Of a DNA stretch of 64,000 nt, positions 34,849 through 43,542 are shown one piece after another. Every line of letters starts with the position of its first letter. Positions within the stretch are counted from its first letter, which is position 1. Origin of the DNA: Daejeonia sp002484105 (lineage in GTDB: Bacteria; Bacteroidota; Bacteroidia; Flavobacteriales; Weeksellaceae); NCBI RefSeq assembly GCF_051175565.1, contig NZ_CP195105.1:992001-1056000 (forward strand), read 5' to 3'. The notes under the pieces were generated by a model, which made no database searches, had not been told where the DNA came from, and saw nothing but the letters and a program-made list of their open reading frames with translations. A program made the translations under genes and the position numbers.

Positions 34849-35322
34849 ATGGCAACGATGTATGTTACTAAAGAGGGGCTCGAAAGAATGAAAGCCGAAC
34901 TCGAACAGCTGGAAACCATAGAAAGACCGAAGATTACCCAGCAAATCGCTGAAGCACGCGACAAAGGCGACCTTTCTGAAAATGCAGAATACGATGCTGC
35001 CAAAGAGGCACAGGGTATGCTGGAAATGAAAATCTCGAAACTGAAAGATGCTATTGCCAGCTCCAAAGTGATCAACGAAGCACAGTTGGATTCCTCCAAA
35101 GTATCCATCCTGATGACGGTGCGACTGAAAAACAACGCCACCGGAAAAGAACAGAAGTTCACGCTGGTTCCAGACAACGAAAGCGATCTGAAAAGCGGTA
35201 AAATCTCCGTGAATACCCCCATAGCAAAAGGCCTCCTTGGCAAAGCTGTTGGCGATACGGCAGATATTGTGCTTCCGAACGGAAACAAACTCTCGTTCGA
35301 AGTGCTCGAGATTACACTCTGA
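34849..35322 (+). CDS. greA: transcription elongation factor GreA
   Basis: 157 residues, the usual length. The N-terminal coiled coil (about 1-75) carries the acidic tip DLSENAEYDAAKE, which reaches the RNA polymerase active site to cleave backtracked RNA. The C-terminal FKBP-like domain follows (about 85-157, with TPIAKGLLGKAVGD). All key residues are present. A HIT gene follows after 24 bp in what looks like one operon. Confidence 0.97.
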   Translation: MATMYVTKEGLERMKAELEQLETIERPKITQQIAEARDKGDLSENAEYDAAKEAQGMLEMKISKLKDAIASSKVINEAQLDSSKVSILMTVRLKNNATGKEQKFTLVPDNESDLKSGKISVNTPIAKGLLGKAVGDTADIVLPNGNKLSFEVLEITL

Positions 35323-35346
35323 TTCTGTAATTTAAAAAAACACCTT

Positions 35347-35736
35347 ATGAGTTCCATTTTCACAAAAATAGCACAGGGAGAAATTCCATCCTACAAAATA
35401 GCAGAAGACGACCGCTATCTGTCTTTTCTTGATGCCATGCCACTGGTGGAAGGCCATACACTTGTAATTCCGAAAAAGGAAACCGACCTGATTTTTGACC
35501 TCGACAGCGAAGACTATCAGGGGCTTTGGGCTTTTGCACGGGAGGTTGCAAAAAAACTTGGCAGAGCATATCCCGACAAACGGGTAGCCGTAGCAGTGAT
35601 AGGTCTCGAAGTGCCACATGCGCATATTCACCTGATCCCAATCTCCAAAATGGATGATATGAATTTTGCCAACGAAAGATTGAAATTTACCGGCGAAGAA
35701 TACACTGCCATACAGCATAAAATTGTAAACGCCTGA
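35347..35736 (+). CDS. HIT family nucleotide hydrolase/transferase
   Basis: 129 residues. The histidine-triad motif HAHIHLIP sits near residues 98-105, and SIFTKIAQGEIPSYK at the start is the usual HINT/Hit beginning. Members act on purine nucleoside phosphoramidates or AMP-lysine; the exact substrate is unknown. It probably shares a transcript with greA. No zinc cysteines of the HinT-zinc type are evident beyond the usual layout. Confidence 0.92.
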   Translation: MSSIFTKIAQGEIPSYKIAEDDRYLSFLDAMPLVEGHTLVIPKKETDLIFDLDSEDYQGLWAFAREVAKKLGRAYPDKRVAVAVIGLEVPHAHIHLIPISKMDDMNFANERLKFTGEEYTAIQHKIVNA

Positions 35737-35932
35737 AATCAATAAAAGGACCGCTGCATGGCTGGTAAATCCGATTATAACTGGTGGTTTTCGAGAATAT
35801 TCCGGATGCCATCAGTTTTTTTTAATGAAAGTTTAAGTGCTGCAGAAAATTAATTCAGGAAAAATTCCGAATTTTGCAGTGCCAAAATGGAGAAGCTCTT
35901 CCATAAACCTTCTCCGACGAAACCCAAAATCT

Positions 35933-37120
35933 ATGAATGCAAACCAATGCTCGTTCTGCGGGAGAAGCCGTAACGAAGTTCAGATGCTGATCTCCGGACA
36001 GGACGGATATATATGTGAAAACTGTATCGAACAGGCCCATGCCATTGTGAAGGAAAATCTTCAGGGTAAAAAAGGAACAGCTGCAGTACACCTTGATGAA
36101 CTGAAAAAACCGAAAGAAATAAAAGCTTTTCTTGACGAATACGTGATCGGGCAGGACCAGGCCAAGAAGCAGCTTTCGATAGCGGTATATAATCATTATA
36201 AAAGGCTGCTCCATGCACAGGAAGAAAACCGCGATGTGGAAATAGAAAAATCCAATATCATCATGATTGGTGAAACCGGTACCGGAAAAACTCTTCTCGC
36301 CAAAACAATTGCACGTGAGCTCAACGTTCCGTTCTGCATCGTCGATGCTACCATCCTGACAGAAGCCGGTTATGTGGGGGAAGATGTGGAAAGTATTCTT
36401 TCACGCCTGCTGATGGTCGCAGATTATGATGTTGAAAAAGCTGAAAAAGGAATCGTCTTTATCGACGAAATCGACAAAATTGCCAGGAAATCCGACAATC
36501 CGAGCATTACTCGTGATGTCTCCGGCGAAGGTGTACAGCAGGGACTGCTGAAACTCCTGGAAGGAAGCATCGTCAATGTGCCGCCACAGGGAGGAAGAAA
36601 ACATCCGGATCAGAAATATATCCAGGTCAATACGCAGAATATTCTGTTTATCGCAGGAGGTGCTTTTGACGGAATCAAAGAGATTATCGAACGCAGACTG
36701 AACAAGCAGGCCATTGGTTTCAGTGCAGAAAAAATAAACAAGACGGACGAAGATGAAGATACCCTGAGCCAGATTAATGCCACAGATCTGCGTTCTTTCG
36801 GCCTGATTCCCGAACTGCTCGGACGTTTCCCCATTATTACCTATCTGGACAAACTCACCAAAGAAACCATGGTGCGCATTATGAAAGAACCTAAAAATTC
36901 TATTGTAAACCAGTTTGTAGAGCTTTTCAAAATGGATGGTATCCGGCTTGAATTTACGGAAGGGGCTGTTGCAAGAATTGTAGACGAGACGATGGAAAAA
37001 GGGCTGGGCGCACGTGGGCTGCGCGGGACAACAGAGAAAGTTCTCGAAGACTATATGTTCGATATTGGTAATCAAAAGGAAATAATTCTGACAGATCAGG
37101 ACGTTATAAGCAAAAATTAA
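35933..37120 (+). CDS. clpX: ATP-dependent Clp protease ATP-binding subunit ClpX
   Basis: 395 residues from MNANQCSFCG. The upstream in-frame extension is rejected because the zinc finger is normally at the very N-terminus. The zinc-binding domain has CSFC and CENC. The AAA+ core has Walker A GETGTGKT, the pore-loop GYVGEDVE, Walker B IVFIDEIDK and arginine-finger regions. The IGF loop (QAIGFS), which docks on ClpP, is present. It unfolds tagged substrates, including those with the tmRNA tag whose gene is at 31.1 kb. clpP is not next to it. Confidence 0.97.
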   Translation: MNANQCSFCGRSRNEVQMLISGQDGYICENCIEQAHAIVKENLQGKKGTAAVHLDELKKPKEIKAFLDEYVIGQDQAKKQLSIAVYNHYKRLLHAQEENRDVEIEKSNIIMIGETGTGKTLLAKTIARELNVPFCIVDATILTEAGYVGEDVESILSRLLMVADYDVEKAEKGIVFIDEIDKIARKSDNPSITRDVSGEGVQQGLLKLLEGSIVNVPPQGGRKHPDQKYIQVNTQNILFIAGGAFDGIKEIIERRLNKQAIGFSAEKINKTDEDEDTLSQINATDLRSFGLIPELLGRFPIITYLDKLTKETMVRIMKEPKNSIVNQFVELFKMDGIRLEFTEGAVARIVDETMEKGLGARGLRGTTEKVLEDYMFDIGNQKEIILTDQDVISKN

Positions 37121-37150
37121 TTTGTTTTTTCAAAAAAAATTATAAATTTG
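37121..37150 (+). promoter_or_regulatory. promoter of the type IX-sorted protein gene
   Basis: TTTG at 37121-37124 and TAAATTTG at 37143-37150, spacer 18 bp, followed by a 36-bp leader. Confidence 0.75.
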
Positions 37151-37186
37151 CAGTATGGAATGTTATAAAACACAAATAACGACATT

Positions 37187-39139
37187 ATGAAAAAAAATCT
37201 ATTAACTTTAGGGCTTCTGGGTGTGTGTGGTATTTTATCAGCACAAACATCAGGAATACTAATGCATGTTGATCAATCTGCATCAGTATATGTAAGCAAG
37301 GGTGCTTTAGTCTATAATGGAGGCGGTCTTCAGACTAAAGACGATGGAGTGATCAACAATCATGGTGATATTATGATTGTAGGGGGCGGTGATGACTATG
37401 TTAAAACAATAACCAGTTCTGGATCAGATAAAGATTATGATTCGGGTGGAACAAATATTGTTAATTACATTAACGAGCCGGATAATTTTGCTACATGGAA
37501 CACCAACGATTCTAATGTAACACCAACATATACATATGGACAACTTTATATATCGGGTATTCCTCAGGATAATATTACAGCCATTGTCGATGAACAGTTT
37601 AAATATCCCAAACATGGCGATTATCAGCAGATAGGCTTCCCTTTCTATGGGAAAACATTTTCAAGTTTAAATTCAGAATTCGGTAAAACTTTCTCCACAG
37701 TAAGGAGGTCTAAAAATGAGATATTGGTATATAACAATGCCAAAGTCGTTCTGGATAATCTTGGGCCTTCCGGTCTAGAGGGTAAAATGGGAGAGGATTA
37801 TGCACCATACAGTTATTACAGTATAGGAGCAAATAATTTGGATGTTTCTGCAGAGGTAAGGTCTCTGAAGGGGCGTCCGGTTTCAGATCAAAATAATTTT
37901 TCTGTTACCCTAAAAGATGCGGGAGCTGGTATTAATTTTGGAATTAATGGGAGTTCTCTAAATGAGTATAACGGAAGGTATAATACTTATCTTCAGGATT
38001 TCTTTGCCATATCAAGAGGTCATAATTGGGATGGTACAGATTATGGTAAAAATTTATATCAGTTTGGTAATCCTTTTATGACTAATCTGGATTTGCTAAA
38101 AGTAAAAAACAGCCTCTCTAATGTTATAGGTATTCGTGTAGAGCCCGTAAATGTAACTTTTAATGCCAATACTGGCGGTGGTTCTCACGGAATAAAATAT
38201 GTTACATTTGGAGTAGGTAGTAATATTCCATCAGGAGATGTTAACTATTTAATTGTACGTCCTTTTGGAACTTTTGTTATAAAATTGGATGATAATTCAA
38301 AACAAGAGGATTTAAACATTGCTAAATTGAGGAGGTTGAGTTACTACTCAAATCAGAACGATGGTCAGATTTCAGGGAGACAAGCAAGAACTTCAGTTGG
38401 CACTATAAAACAGCTTGCCGTAATTGGACTTGACAGTAATAACGAAGAAGTGGCAAGAACCTATTACGTAGTTTCTCCTCAGTCAATTACAGGGCATTCT
38501 GCTTACGCATACAGACAGGTGGCAAACAGTGGTGGTAAGTTGGGAACTTATGAAGAAAGCCCTGATGGTGGTTATGACAATAATTATACTGGAAGTTACT
38601 GGCTGTATATAAATGAAGCTAACGAAAGCAATTTTACAGGTAAGAATGTCAAACTTGTAAAGTATACTGGTGATATTGTAAAATATAAGTTTGAGATTAA
38701 AGAAGATGCACAGAGTTTAGGAGATGGTAAATCACAACTTTCTACAGGGAATAGTTTCTATATCAGAACTGCATCTGGAAATTTACAGGAGATTTCCAAT
38801 AATGATATCATTGCAGCCGATGGTAGCTCTACGCAGGATTATGATTTGTATTATGGACGTCCACAGGGGACATTAAGCATTACGGAGAACAGTGTATCGA
38901 AAGGAACGGTTGTCGTATATAATCCTTCTATTACTGATTATATTGTCAGATTTGCTCCAGGTTGGAATAAAGCAAATGTAACCATCTATGACATGAGTGG
39001 AAAACTTATTTTATCGAAAGACAAAGTCAGTACGTCAGCAGATTATGTGTTGGGTACAACAAATTTTACAAAAGGTTTATATATTGTAAGAGTTGTCTCA
39101 GATAAAGGTGAAATAACTCAAACTAAAATCATAAAATAG
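37187..39139 (+). CDS. secreted protein with type A type IX sorting domain
   Basis: 650 residues. A signal peptide (MKKNLLTLGLLGVCGILSAQ) is followed by a long glycine- and asparagine-rich region with no recognised catalytic domain, probably beta-helical or beta-sandwich. The C-terminal 75 residues are a type A sorting domain: VTIYDMSGKLIL, then FTKGLYIVRV and the terminal lysine-rich strand TQTKIIK. It should be exported by the type IX system and anchored at the cell surface. A small membrane gene follows 9 bp after its stop, so the two are cotranscribed. An adhesive or structural role is a guess. Confidence 0.85.
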   Translation: MKKNLLTLGLLGVCGILSAQTSGILMHVDQSASVYVSKGALVYNGGGLQTKDDGVINNHGDIMIVGGGDDYVKTITSSGSDKDYDSGGTNIVNYINEPDNFATWNTNDSNVTPTYTYGQLYISGIPQDNITAIVDEQFKYPKHGDYQQIGFPFYGKTFSSLNSEFGKTFSTVRRSKNEILVYNNAKVVLDNLGPSGLEGKMGEDYAPYSYYSIGANNLDVSAEVRSLKGRPVSDQNNFSVTLKDAGAGINFGINGSSLNEYNGRYNTYLQDFFAISRGHNWDGTDYGKNLYQFGNPFMTNLDLLKVKNSLSNVIGIRVEPVNVTFNANTGGGSHGIKYVTFGVGSNIPSGDVNYLIVRPFGTFVIKLDDNSKQEDLNIAKLRRLSYYSNQNDGQISGRQARTSVGTIKQLAVIGLDSNNEEVARTYYVVSPQSITGHSAYAYRQVANSGGKLGTYEESPDGGYDNNYTGSYWLYINEANESNFTGKNVKLVKYTGDIVKYKFEIKEDAQSLGDGKSQLSTGNSFYIRTASGNLQEISNNDIIAADGSSTQDYDLYYGRPQGTLSITENSVSKGTVVVYNPSITDYIVRFAPGWNKANVTIYDMSGKLILSKDKVSTSADYVLGTTNFTKGLYIVRVVSDKGEITQTKIIK

Positions 39140-39148
39140 TTAAATGTC

Positions 39149-39382
39149 ATGAAAAATATTCTACGGTTATTATATACGATATTCTTTTTATTTATTTTTT
39201 CCGGTTCTATGTATGCTCAGCCACCAGCTGGTCCTCCTATACCTCCTGATGGTGGTGGTGCCGGTACAAATAATCCGGAAGCAGCAGCCTCACCAATCGA
39301 CATGTACATCCCTGTACTGATATTGGCAGCTGTAGTCTTTGCCATCTGGTATGTCAGAAGAAACAGACTCAAAAATGCTTAA
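39149..39382 (+). CDS. small signal-peptide and single-helix protein
   Basis: 77 residues: a signal peptide (about 1-24, to YAQ), a proline/glycine-rich linker (PPAGPPIPPDGGGAG), then a C-terminal membrane helix (MYIPVLILAAVVFAIWYV) and a basic tail. It forms an operon with the type IX-sorted protein upstream. Such small proteins next to type IX cargo are seen in flavobacteria, but their job is not known to me. A terminator follows. Confidence 0.7.
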   Translation: MKNILRLLYTIFFLFIFSGSMYAQPPAGPPIPPDGGGAGTNNPEAAASPIDMYIPVLILAAVVFAIWYVRRNRLKNA

Positions 39383-39401
39383 AAAAGTATTAAGATAAAC
39401 A

Positions 39402-39433
39402 AAAACTCTCCTAATAATCGGAGAGTTTTTTTA
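39402..39433 (+). terminator. terminator after the small membrane gene
   Basis: An ACTCTCC stem with GGAGAGT and a loop of CTAATAATC-type sequence, followed by seven T. Confidence 0.8.
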
Positions 39434-39443
39434 TTTTTACACC

Positions 39444-40727
39444 ATGAAAAAAATATTTCTCATAGCAGGTGTTTCCTGCATGGCTTTTGTTCATGCGCAG
39501 TTCAAAGTTCAGATGACAGCAGACGGAAATCTGAAAGGCGATGAAGCCTATTTCTATAAACTCGACGGATCCAAAGATATTCTTATTTCCAAGGAGAACA
39601 GGAAGGGAAATTCATGGACCGTAAAATATCCTGAGAACTATATGGGAATGATGAAAATCTATTTCCCTTCCATCAACTCTTCCCTGAATTTTATTTCGGA
39701 AAATAAAGATGTTGATATTGATATCAAGGTAAAGAATGATAAAATTGATGATGTCGTTTACCATGATGAAGCCAATCGCCTGATGAACGAAGTGCAGGAT
39801 TATGACAGTAAGAAAGAATACATCCTGCCTGCGCTTTACCAGATGACCGACTATTATAAACCTTCAAGCGAGTTCTATCAGGCTCTGAACAAAGAAATCG
39901 GCAGGCTTTCCGGTGATATTACGGTCAATGCTTCACAACATCCTTTTATTGCTTATTATCAGGAGGTATACTCCAGATATGTGCAGAAGCAGCCGGGGAG
40001 CACACCGACACAGGATGATATCATCAGCTTTTTTGTCAATACCAACGATATGCTCGAGACATCCTCACTACTGCGGCCGATTCTGATGAATTTTCTCAAT
40101 ACCAAGTCCAATGTGAACAATACCGCTTCTATCGACAAGCTCCTTTCGGCGGTGAATGTGGAAACTTCGCGTGGACAGAATATTCTTTCGGAGATGATCG
40201 AAATTTTTGATACCTATTCTATGACGGATCTGAAAAACCGATATCTCAACCAGGCTAAAAGTCTGAAATGTACCATCAATGACAGGCTGAGCAATACCAT
40301 CAGTTCTAATGACAATGTGAATATCGGAGCGGTTTTTGCCAATGCAGATTTGGCCCATCCGGTACATACCAAAGCCAAAACGCTCTATGACATCAAGGCT
40401 GACAGGAAAATTATCGTTTTCTGGTCGTCTACATGTTCGCATTGCGAAAAGGAGCTTCCCCAGTTTATTCCCTATTATCAACAGCTTAAAAAAGATAATG
40501 TAGACATTATCGCTTTTTCTCTGGACAGCAATGAGGCGGAATATAGGGCAAAAGCCGAAAACTATCCATGGATCAGTGCCTCCGAACTCCGGGGCTGGTA
40601 CAGCAGCTACTCTGATCAATATAATGTGCATGCAACCCCCACATATTTTATCCTGGACAGAAACAATAAAATTATAGCTAAGCCCGATCATTTCAACGAT
40701 GTTGCTGAATTTTTAGGTTTAAAATAA
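39444..40727 (+). CDS. TlpA-like thioredoxin-fold protein
   Basis: 427 residues. A signal peptide (MKKIFLIAGVSCMAFVHAQ) is followed by an N-terminal region of about 290 residues resembling the DUF4369-type beta domain of Bacteroidota TlpA proteins. The C-terminal thioredoxin domain has the redox motif C-S-H-C (Cys331, Cys334) in WSSTCSHCEKELP and the cis-Pro in HATPTYF. It would act in the periplasm as a disulfide reductase or isomerase, or in cytochrome maturation. Its -7 region overlaps the terminator of the upstream gene. Confidence 0.9.
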   Translation: MKKIFLIAGVSCMAFVHAQFKVQMTADGNLKGDEAYFYKLDGSKDILISKENRKGNSWTVKYPENYMGMMKIYFPSINSSLNFISENKDVDIDIKVKNDKIDDVVYHDEANRLMNEVQDYDSKKEYILPALYQMTDYYKPSSEFYQALNKEIGRLSGDITVNASQHPFIAYYQEVYSRYVQKQPGSTPTQDDIISFFVNTNDMLETSSLLRPILMNFLNTKSNVNNTASIDKLLSAVNVETSRGQNILSEMIEIFDTYSMTDLKNRYLNQAKSLKCTINDRLSNTISSNDNVNIGAVFANADLAHPVHTKAKTLYDIKADRKIIVFWSSTCSHCEKELPQFIPYYQQLKKDNVDIIAFSLDSNEAEYRAKAENYPWISASELRGWYSSYSDQYNVHATPTYFILDRNNKIIAKPDHFNDVAEFLGLK

Positions 40728-40758
40728 TTTGTGGTTTTGTAGAAATTTTCTATATTTG
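40728..40758 (+). promoter_or_regulatory. tRNA-Met promoter
   Basis: TTTG at 40728-40731 and TATATTTG at 40751-40758, spacer 19 bp, 13 bp before the tRNA. Confidence 0.75.
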
Positions 40759-40771
40759 CACCACGAAAAAC

Positions 40772-40845
40772 GGCGAGGTAGCTCAGGTGGTTAGAGCGTT
40801 GGATTCATAACCCAAAGGTCACGGGTTCAAATCCCGTCTTCGCTA
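40772..40845 (+). tRNA. tRNA-Met (anticodon CAU)
   Basis: 74 nt. The acceptor stem GGCGAGG pairs with CTTCGCT, with one G-U pair at the end and one inside. The anticodon arm is TTGGA-TTCATAA-CCCAA. The paired acceptor end and lack of the initiator GGG/CCC anticodon stem suggest elongator Met; a tRNA-Ile with lysidine-modified CAU is less likely but possible. CCA is not encoded. Confidence 0.9.
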
Positions 40846-40846
40846 C

Positions 40847-40876
40847 TAAAACACCCTATAAATAGGGTGTTTTTTT
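40847..40876 (+). terminator. tRNA-Met terminator
   Basis: AACACCCTAT pairs with ATAGGGTGTT, followed by T. Confidence 0.85.
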
Positions 40877-40900
40877 GTTTTATAACCGGATAAAAAATAA

Positions 40901-41092
40901 GAGCCTGTTTAAATTTTATTGCTAAAAATTTTTATAGGTATTTTGAGATGGATTTTTTGCTTCATATTTGCAGATTTAGCGGGCTAAATCAAAAATGGGA
41001 AGTAGAAAATACGCTCAAAAGAGCATTAAAATTTAGCAAAGATGATTTCCTGAGTCTATATAAAAAATTTCGGTAAAATTTTAAACAGGCTC
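40901..41092 (+). mobile_element. 192-bp TIR element (MITE-like), copy B
   Basis: It starts GAGCCTGTTTAAATTTTA and ends TAAAATTTTAAACAGGCTC, an almost perfect 19-bp terminal inverted repeat. It is nearly identical to copy A at 31604, including the internal hairpin, and the best-preserved copy in the window. Confidence 0.8.
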
Positions 41093-41396
41093 AAGTTGTT
41101 TAAAACTATATTTCCGATCATTTCTTTTGATATTTTGAGATCTCCTTCAGTTTCACTCCTGTAATTAGATGCTTGGATAGCGGCGGAATAAGACCAAGGA
41201 TTTAATCAGAATTTCTGAACCGTTTTCATGACTTTAATCAAACTTTAATATGTGGCAAAATAACTTAAAATATTGTTGATTTAATAAATTTTAAATGAAT
41301 TTTTTGCTGATAAATATATTGTTAAATAGAAATGATTTATATGTTTTTAATCATAATCAAAAGTGTGAAAAAAGTAGAAAAAACATGAGAAAAAAA
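41093..41396. other. intergenic region
   Basis: About 300 bp of AT-rich DNA without a credible gene. A new transcription unit appears to start just to the right (promoter at 41397-41427). Confidence 0.5.
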
Positions 41397-41427
41397 TTTG
41401 CAGAAATCAAAAATAGTCATATCTTTG
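41397..41427 (+). promoter_or_regulatory. promoter of a short plus-strand unit
   Basis: TTTG at 41397-41400 and TATCTTTG at 41420-41427 with a 19-bp spacer, a near-ideal Bacteroidota promoter with no ORF behind it. Confidence 0.6.
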
Positions 41428-41433
41428 AATCGC

Positions 41434-41522
41434 TTGATAGAGCTATGTTCTTGAGGAGCAATAAATTTTTTTTCATCATTTGTGTTTTTGGAATCGCGTT
41501 GTGAAACGCGATTCATTTTTTT
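41434..41522 (+). ncRNA. candidate small RNA
   Basis: About 90 nt from the predicted start after the promoter to a terminator: stem AATCGCGTT (41492-41500), GTGA loop, AACGCGATT (41505-41513), then seven T. A second small hairpin is TGTTCT-TGA-GGAGCA near 41446-41461. No ORF of note is inside. The terminator arm overlaps the 3' end of the convergent DUF3810-type gene. No known RNA family is recognised. Confidence 0.4.
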
Positions 41523-42580
41523 ATGTAAACGTCCTGTTCATACTGTATCAGCAGGTTGATGAAGTAAGAGTACGTCACACTGCCTTCCTGCTTGTTGCTC
41601 TTGAGAAAGAGATCATTACTGATTCCAAAGAACCTGTCCAGCCATCCTTCATGGCGTTTTGCAAAGGCTTTTTCGTTCAACCTGTCCCGCTTCATTCCAG
41701 TCGGGTATTTTTGTAAAATATGCCTCACATAGCCCGGGTTTTTGTCAGCATAATAATTCAGAAGATTTTTCAGGACAAAGTAGTCTGTGCTGTATTTCAG
41801 ATCAGGATTCTCTGCATTTTTCCCCATCAGAAAACCGATGAAATTGGCTTCCTGTTCCCGTGCAAATCCTATCTGGTGGGCACTCTCATGTGCTAATGTG
41901 AAAGGGATGTAGGTGTCGGGCAGATGGGGATTAAACTGAACTTCTGACGTAAACGGATTGTAATATCCCAGAATCCCGGTATCGCTCATGATTCTGCTGT
42001 AGAGACTCGGTTTTATGTTGATGGTCTTAATTTTTGATTTACCTGTAATAAAATGAGGAATATTTTTCTGATTCTGCAATATGTCAGCGGTGAGTGCTGC
42101 CTTGTCTGATATTTCAAAAATACCCAGGGAATTTTCTTTTACATGGCGTCTGTCTTCGATGCAGCGTTGCAGGTATTTTTCAGTCAGAAACTCAATTTGC
42201 GCATTGGTGATTTCCGTTTCGGGGAGCTTTTCCGAAATGGGTTTCTGAAAATACAGCAGTCCCCAGAATGTCTGGTAAGTGAAGTAGAAAATGTTGAGGG
42301 CAATCAGTATTTTTCGGAGATATCTTTTCTTTCTTTGTAAGAGAAATAAGAGCAGGGCGTACAGAATATAAATTCCGAAAAGCAAATACAGAATATCGCC
42401 CGCCGAAAAAGGAAGCCACGCAAAAAGTTCCGGCTGCAGATTTTTTCTCCATTCGAAGAAATGATCGGCAATATTGATGAAAAAGGAATGGGTGGCAAAG
42501 ATTCTGAACAAAACAAATTGGGCAAGTAATAAACCTGCCCAAAAGATGTTTTTCTGTATGTTAAAAATTTTTCTGATCAT
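41513..42580 (-). CDS. DUF3810-type membrane protein with HExxH motif
   Basis: 355 residues from MIRKIFNI (start at 42580, one base past the upstream gene's stop). Two or three hydrophobic segments near the N-terminus (about 10-30, 50-75, 85-110) are followed by a soluble region. It contains LAHESAHQIGFAREQEANF, a zinc-metallopeptidase HESAH site with downstream glutamates as further ligand candidates, seen throughout this DUF. The substrate is unknown. Tight coupling to the ROK kinase gene and the sugar transporter upstream puts it in a sugar-related operon, but a functional link is only inferred. Confidence 0.82.
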   Translation of the reverse strand: MIRKIFNIQKNIFWAGLLLAQFVLFRIFATHSFFINIADHFFEWRKNLQPELFAWLPFSAGDILYLLFGIYILYALLLFLLQRKKRYLRKILIALNIFYFTYQTFWGLLYFQKPISEKLPETEITNAQIEFLTEKYLQRCIEDRRHVKENSLGIFEISDKAALTADILQNQKNIPHFITGKSKIKTINIKPSLYSRIMSDTGILGYYNPFTSEVQFNPHLPDTYIPFTLAHESAHQIGFAREQEANFIGFLMGKNAENPDLKYSTDYFVLKNLLNYYADKNPGYVRHILQKYPTGMKRDRLNEKAFAKRHEGWLDRFFGISNDLFLKSNKQEGSVTYSYFINLLIQYEQDVYIKK

Positions 42581-42581
42581 A

Positions 42582-43535
42582 TTACCATACCAGTGCACTT
42601 GCACCGAGAATCGCTGCATCGGCTTCTTTCAGATTGCTGAAAAGTATTTTTACCTGATTCTTGAATACCTGAAGCAGGTTGTCTTCCATTGCCTGCCGTG
42701 TGGGTTTCATCAGCAGATCGCCGGCCTTGGTGAGGCCTCCAAAAAGTACAATTGCTTCCGGAGCCGAGAACAGGACGAAAGTTGCGAGTGCTTCACCCAG
42801 AATCTGTCCGGTATATTCAAAAATTTCATTGGCAATCGGGTCGCCTTGTGTAGCACAGATGTATACGGTTTCGCTGGTGAGGTCGTCAATGCTGTAATTT
42901 CTTAGCAGGCTGGGTTTTTCCGGATTGTTCTGCAGGATTTCAATAGCGGTCTCGCGCAGCCCTGTAGCCGAAACATAGGATTCCAGTGCGCCGTGCAGTC
43001 CGGTACCTTTGTGCAGTCTTCCATTGTGCCTTACGATAACATGCCCCAGTTCGCCCGCAAAACCATTGTGTCCGAGCACAATCTTCCCGTCGATAATAAT
43101 ACCGCTTCCTACGCCGGTTCCGAGGGTGATGGTGATGAAATCCTTCATGTTTTTGGCAACACCGTATTTCAGTTCGCCCACCGCAGCAGCATTCGCGTCA
43201 TTGGTCAGGCTGGCAGGAATATGAAATTTTTTCTCAAGAAGATCCGCCATATGGATAATGCCTTTCCATTTCAGGTTGGCGGCATATTCAATGGTACCTT
43301 TGTAATAGTTGGCATTGGGCGCGCCCATACCGATGCCGGCAAAATTTTCGTGGCCACCGTATTCATCAATCATTGGCTGAAGTTTTTCAGACAACTGAAG
43401 GATGAAGCCGTCAACGCTGTCGGTTCCGTTGGTTTTGATGCGGTCCTGAATGAGGATCTCGCCCTTGCGGTTTACAATACCAAATTTCGTATTGGTGCCG
43501 CCTACGTCGATCCCTATGGCAAATTTTTCTTTCAT
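42582..43535 (-). CDS. ROK family sugar kinase lacking the zinc cysteines
   Basis: 317 residues. The actin-like ATPase start GIDVGGTNTKFG and the second phosphate motif GTGVGSGIIIDG are intact, and GELGH keeps the histidine near the sugar site. ROK proteins normally go on to a CxCGxxGCxE zinc motif; here the region reads NGRLHKGTGLHGALESYVS, with no cysteine. The protein probably phosphorylates glucose or a related hexose brought in by the MFS transporter gene directly upstream. Loss of zinc should affect fold or substrate binding. The whole space to the upstream gene is a TIR element. Confidence 0.88.
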   Translation of the reverse strand: MKEKFAIGIDVGGTNTKFGIVNRKGEILIQDRIKTNGTDSVDGFILQLSEKLQPMIDEYGGHENFAGIGMGAPNANYYKGTIEYAANLKWKGIIHMADLLEKKFHIPASLTNDANAAAVGELKYGVAKNMKDFITITLGTGVGSGIIIDGKIVLGHNGFAGELGHVIVRHNGRLHKGTGLHGALESYVSATGLRETAIEILQNNPEKPSLLRNYSIDDLTSETVYICATQGDPIANEIFEYTGQILGEALATFVLFSAPEAIVLFGGLTKAGDLLMKPTRQAMEDNLLQVFKNQVKILFSNLKEADAAILGASALVW

Positions 43536-43542
43536 AGTTGTA

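Noticed and set aside
42582..42905. plus-strand ORFs opposite the ROK gene
   Set aside because: Antisense shadows of a well-supported gene.
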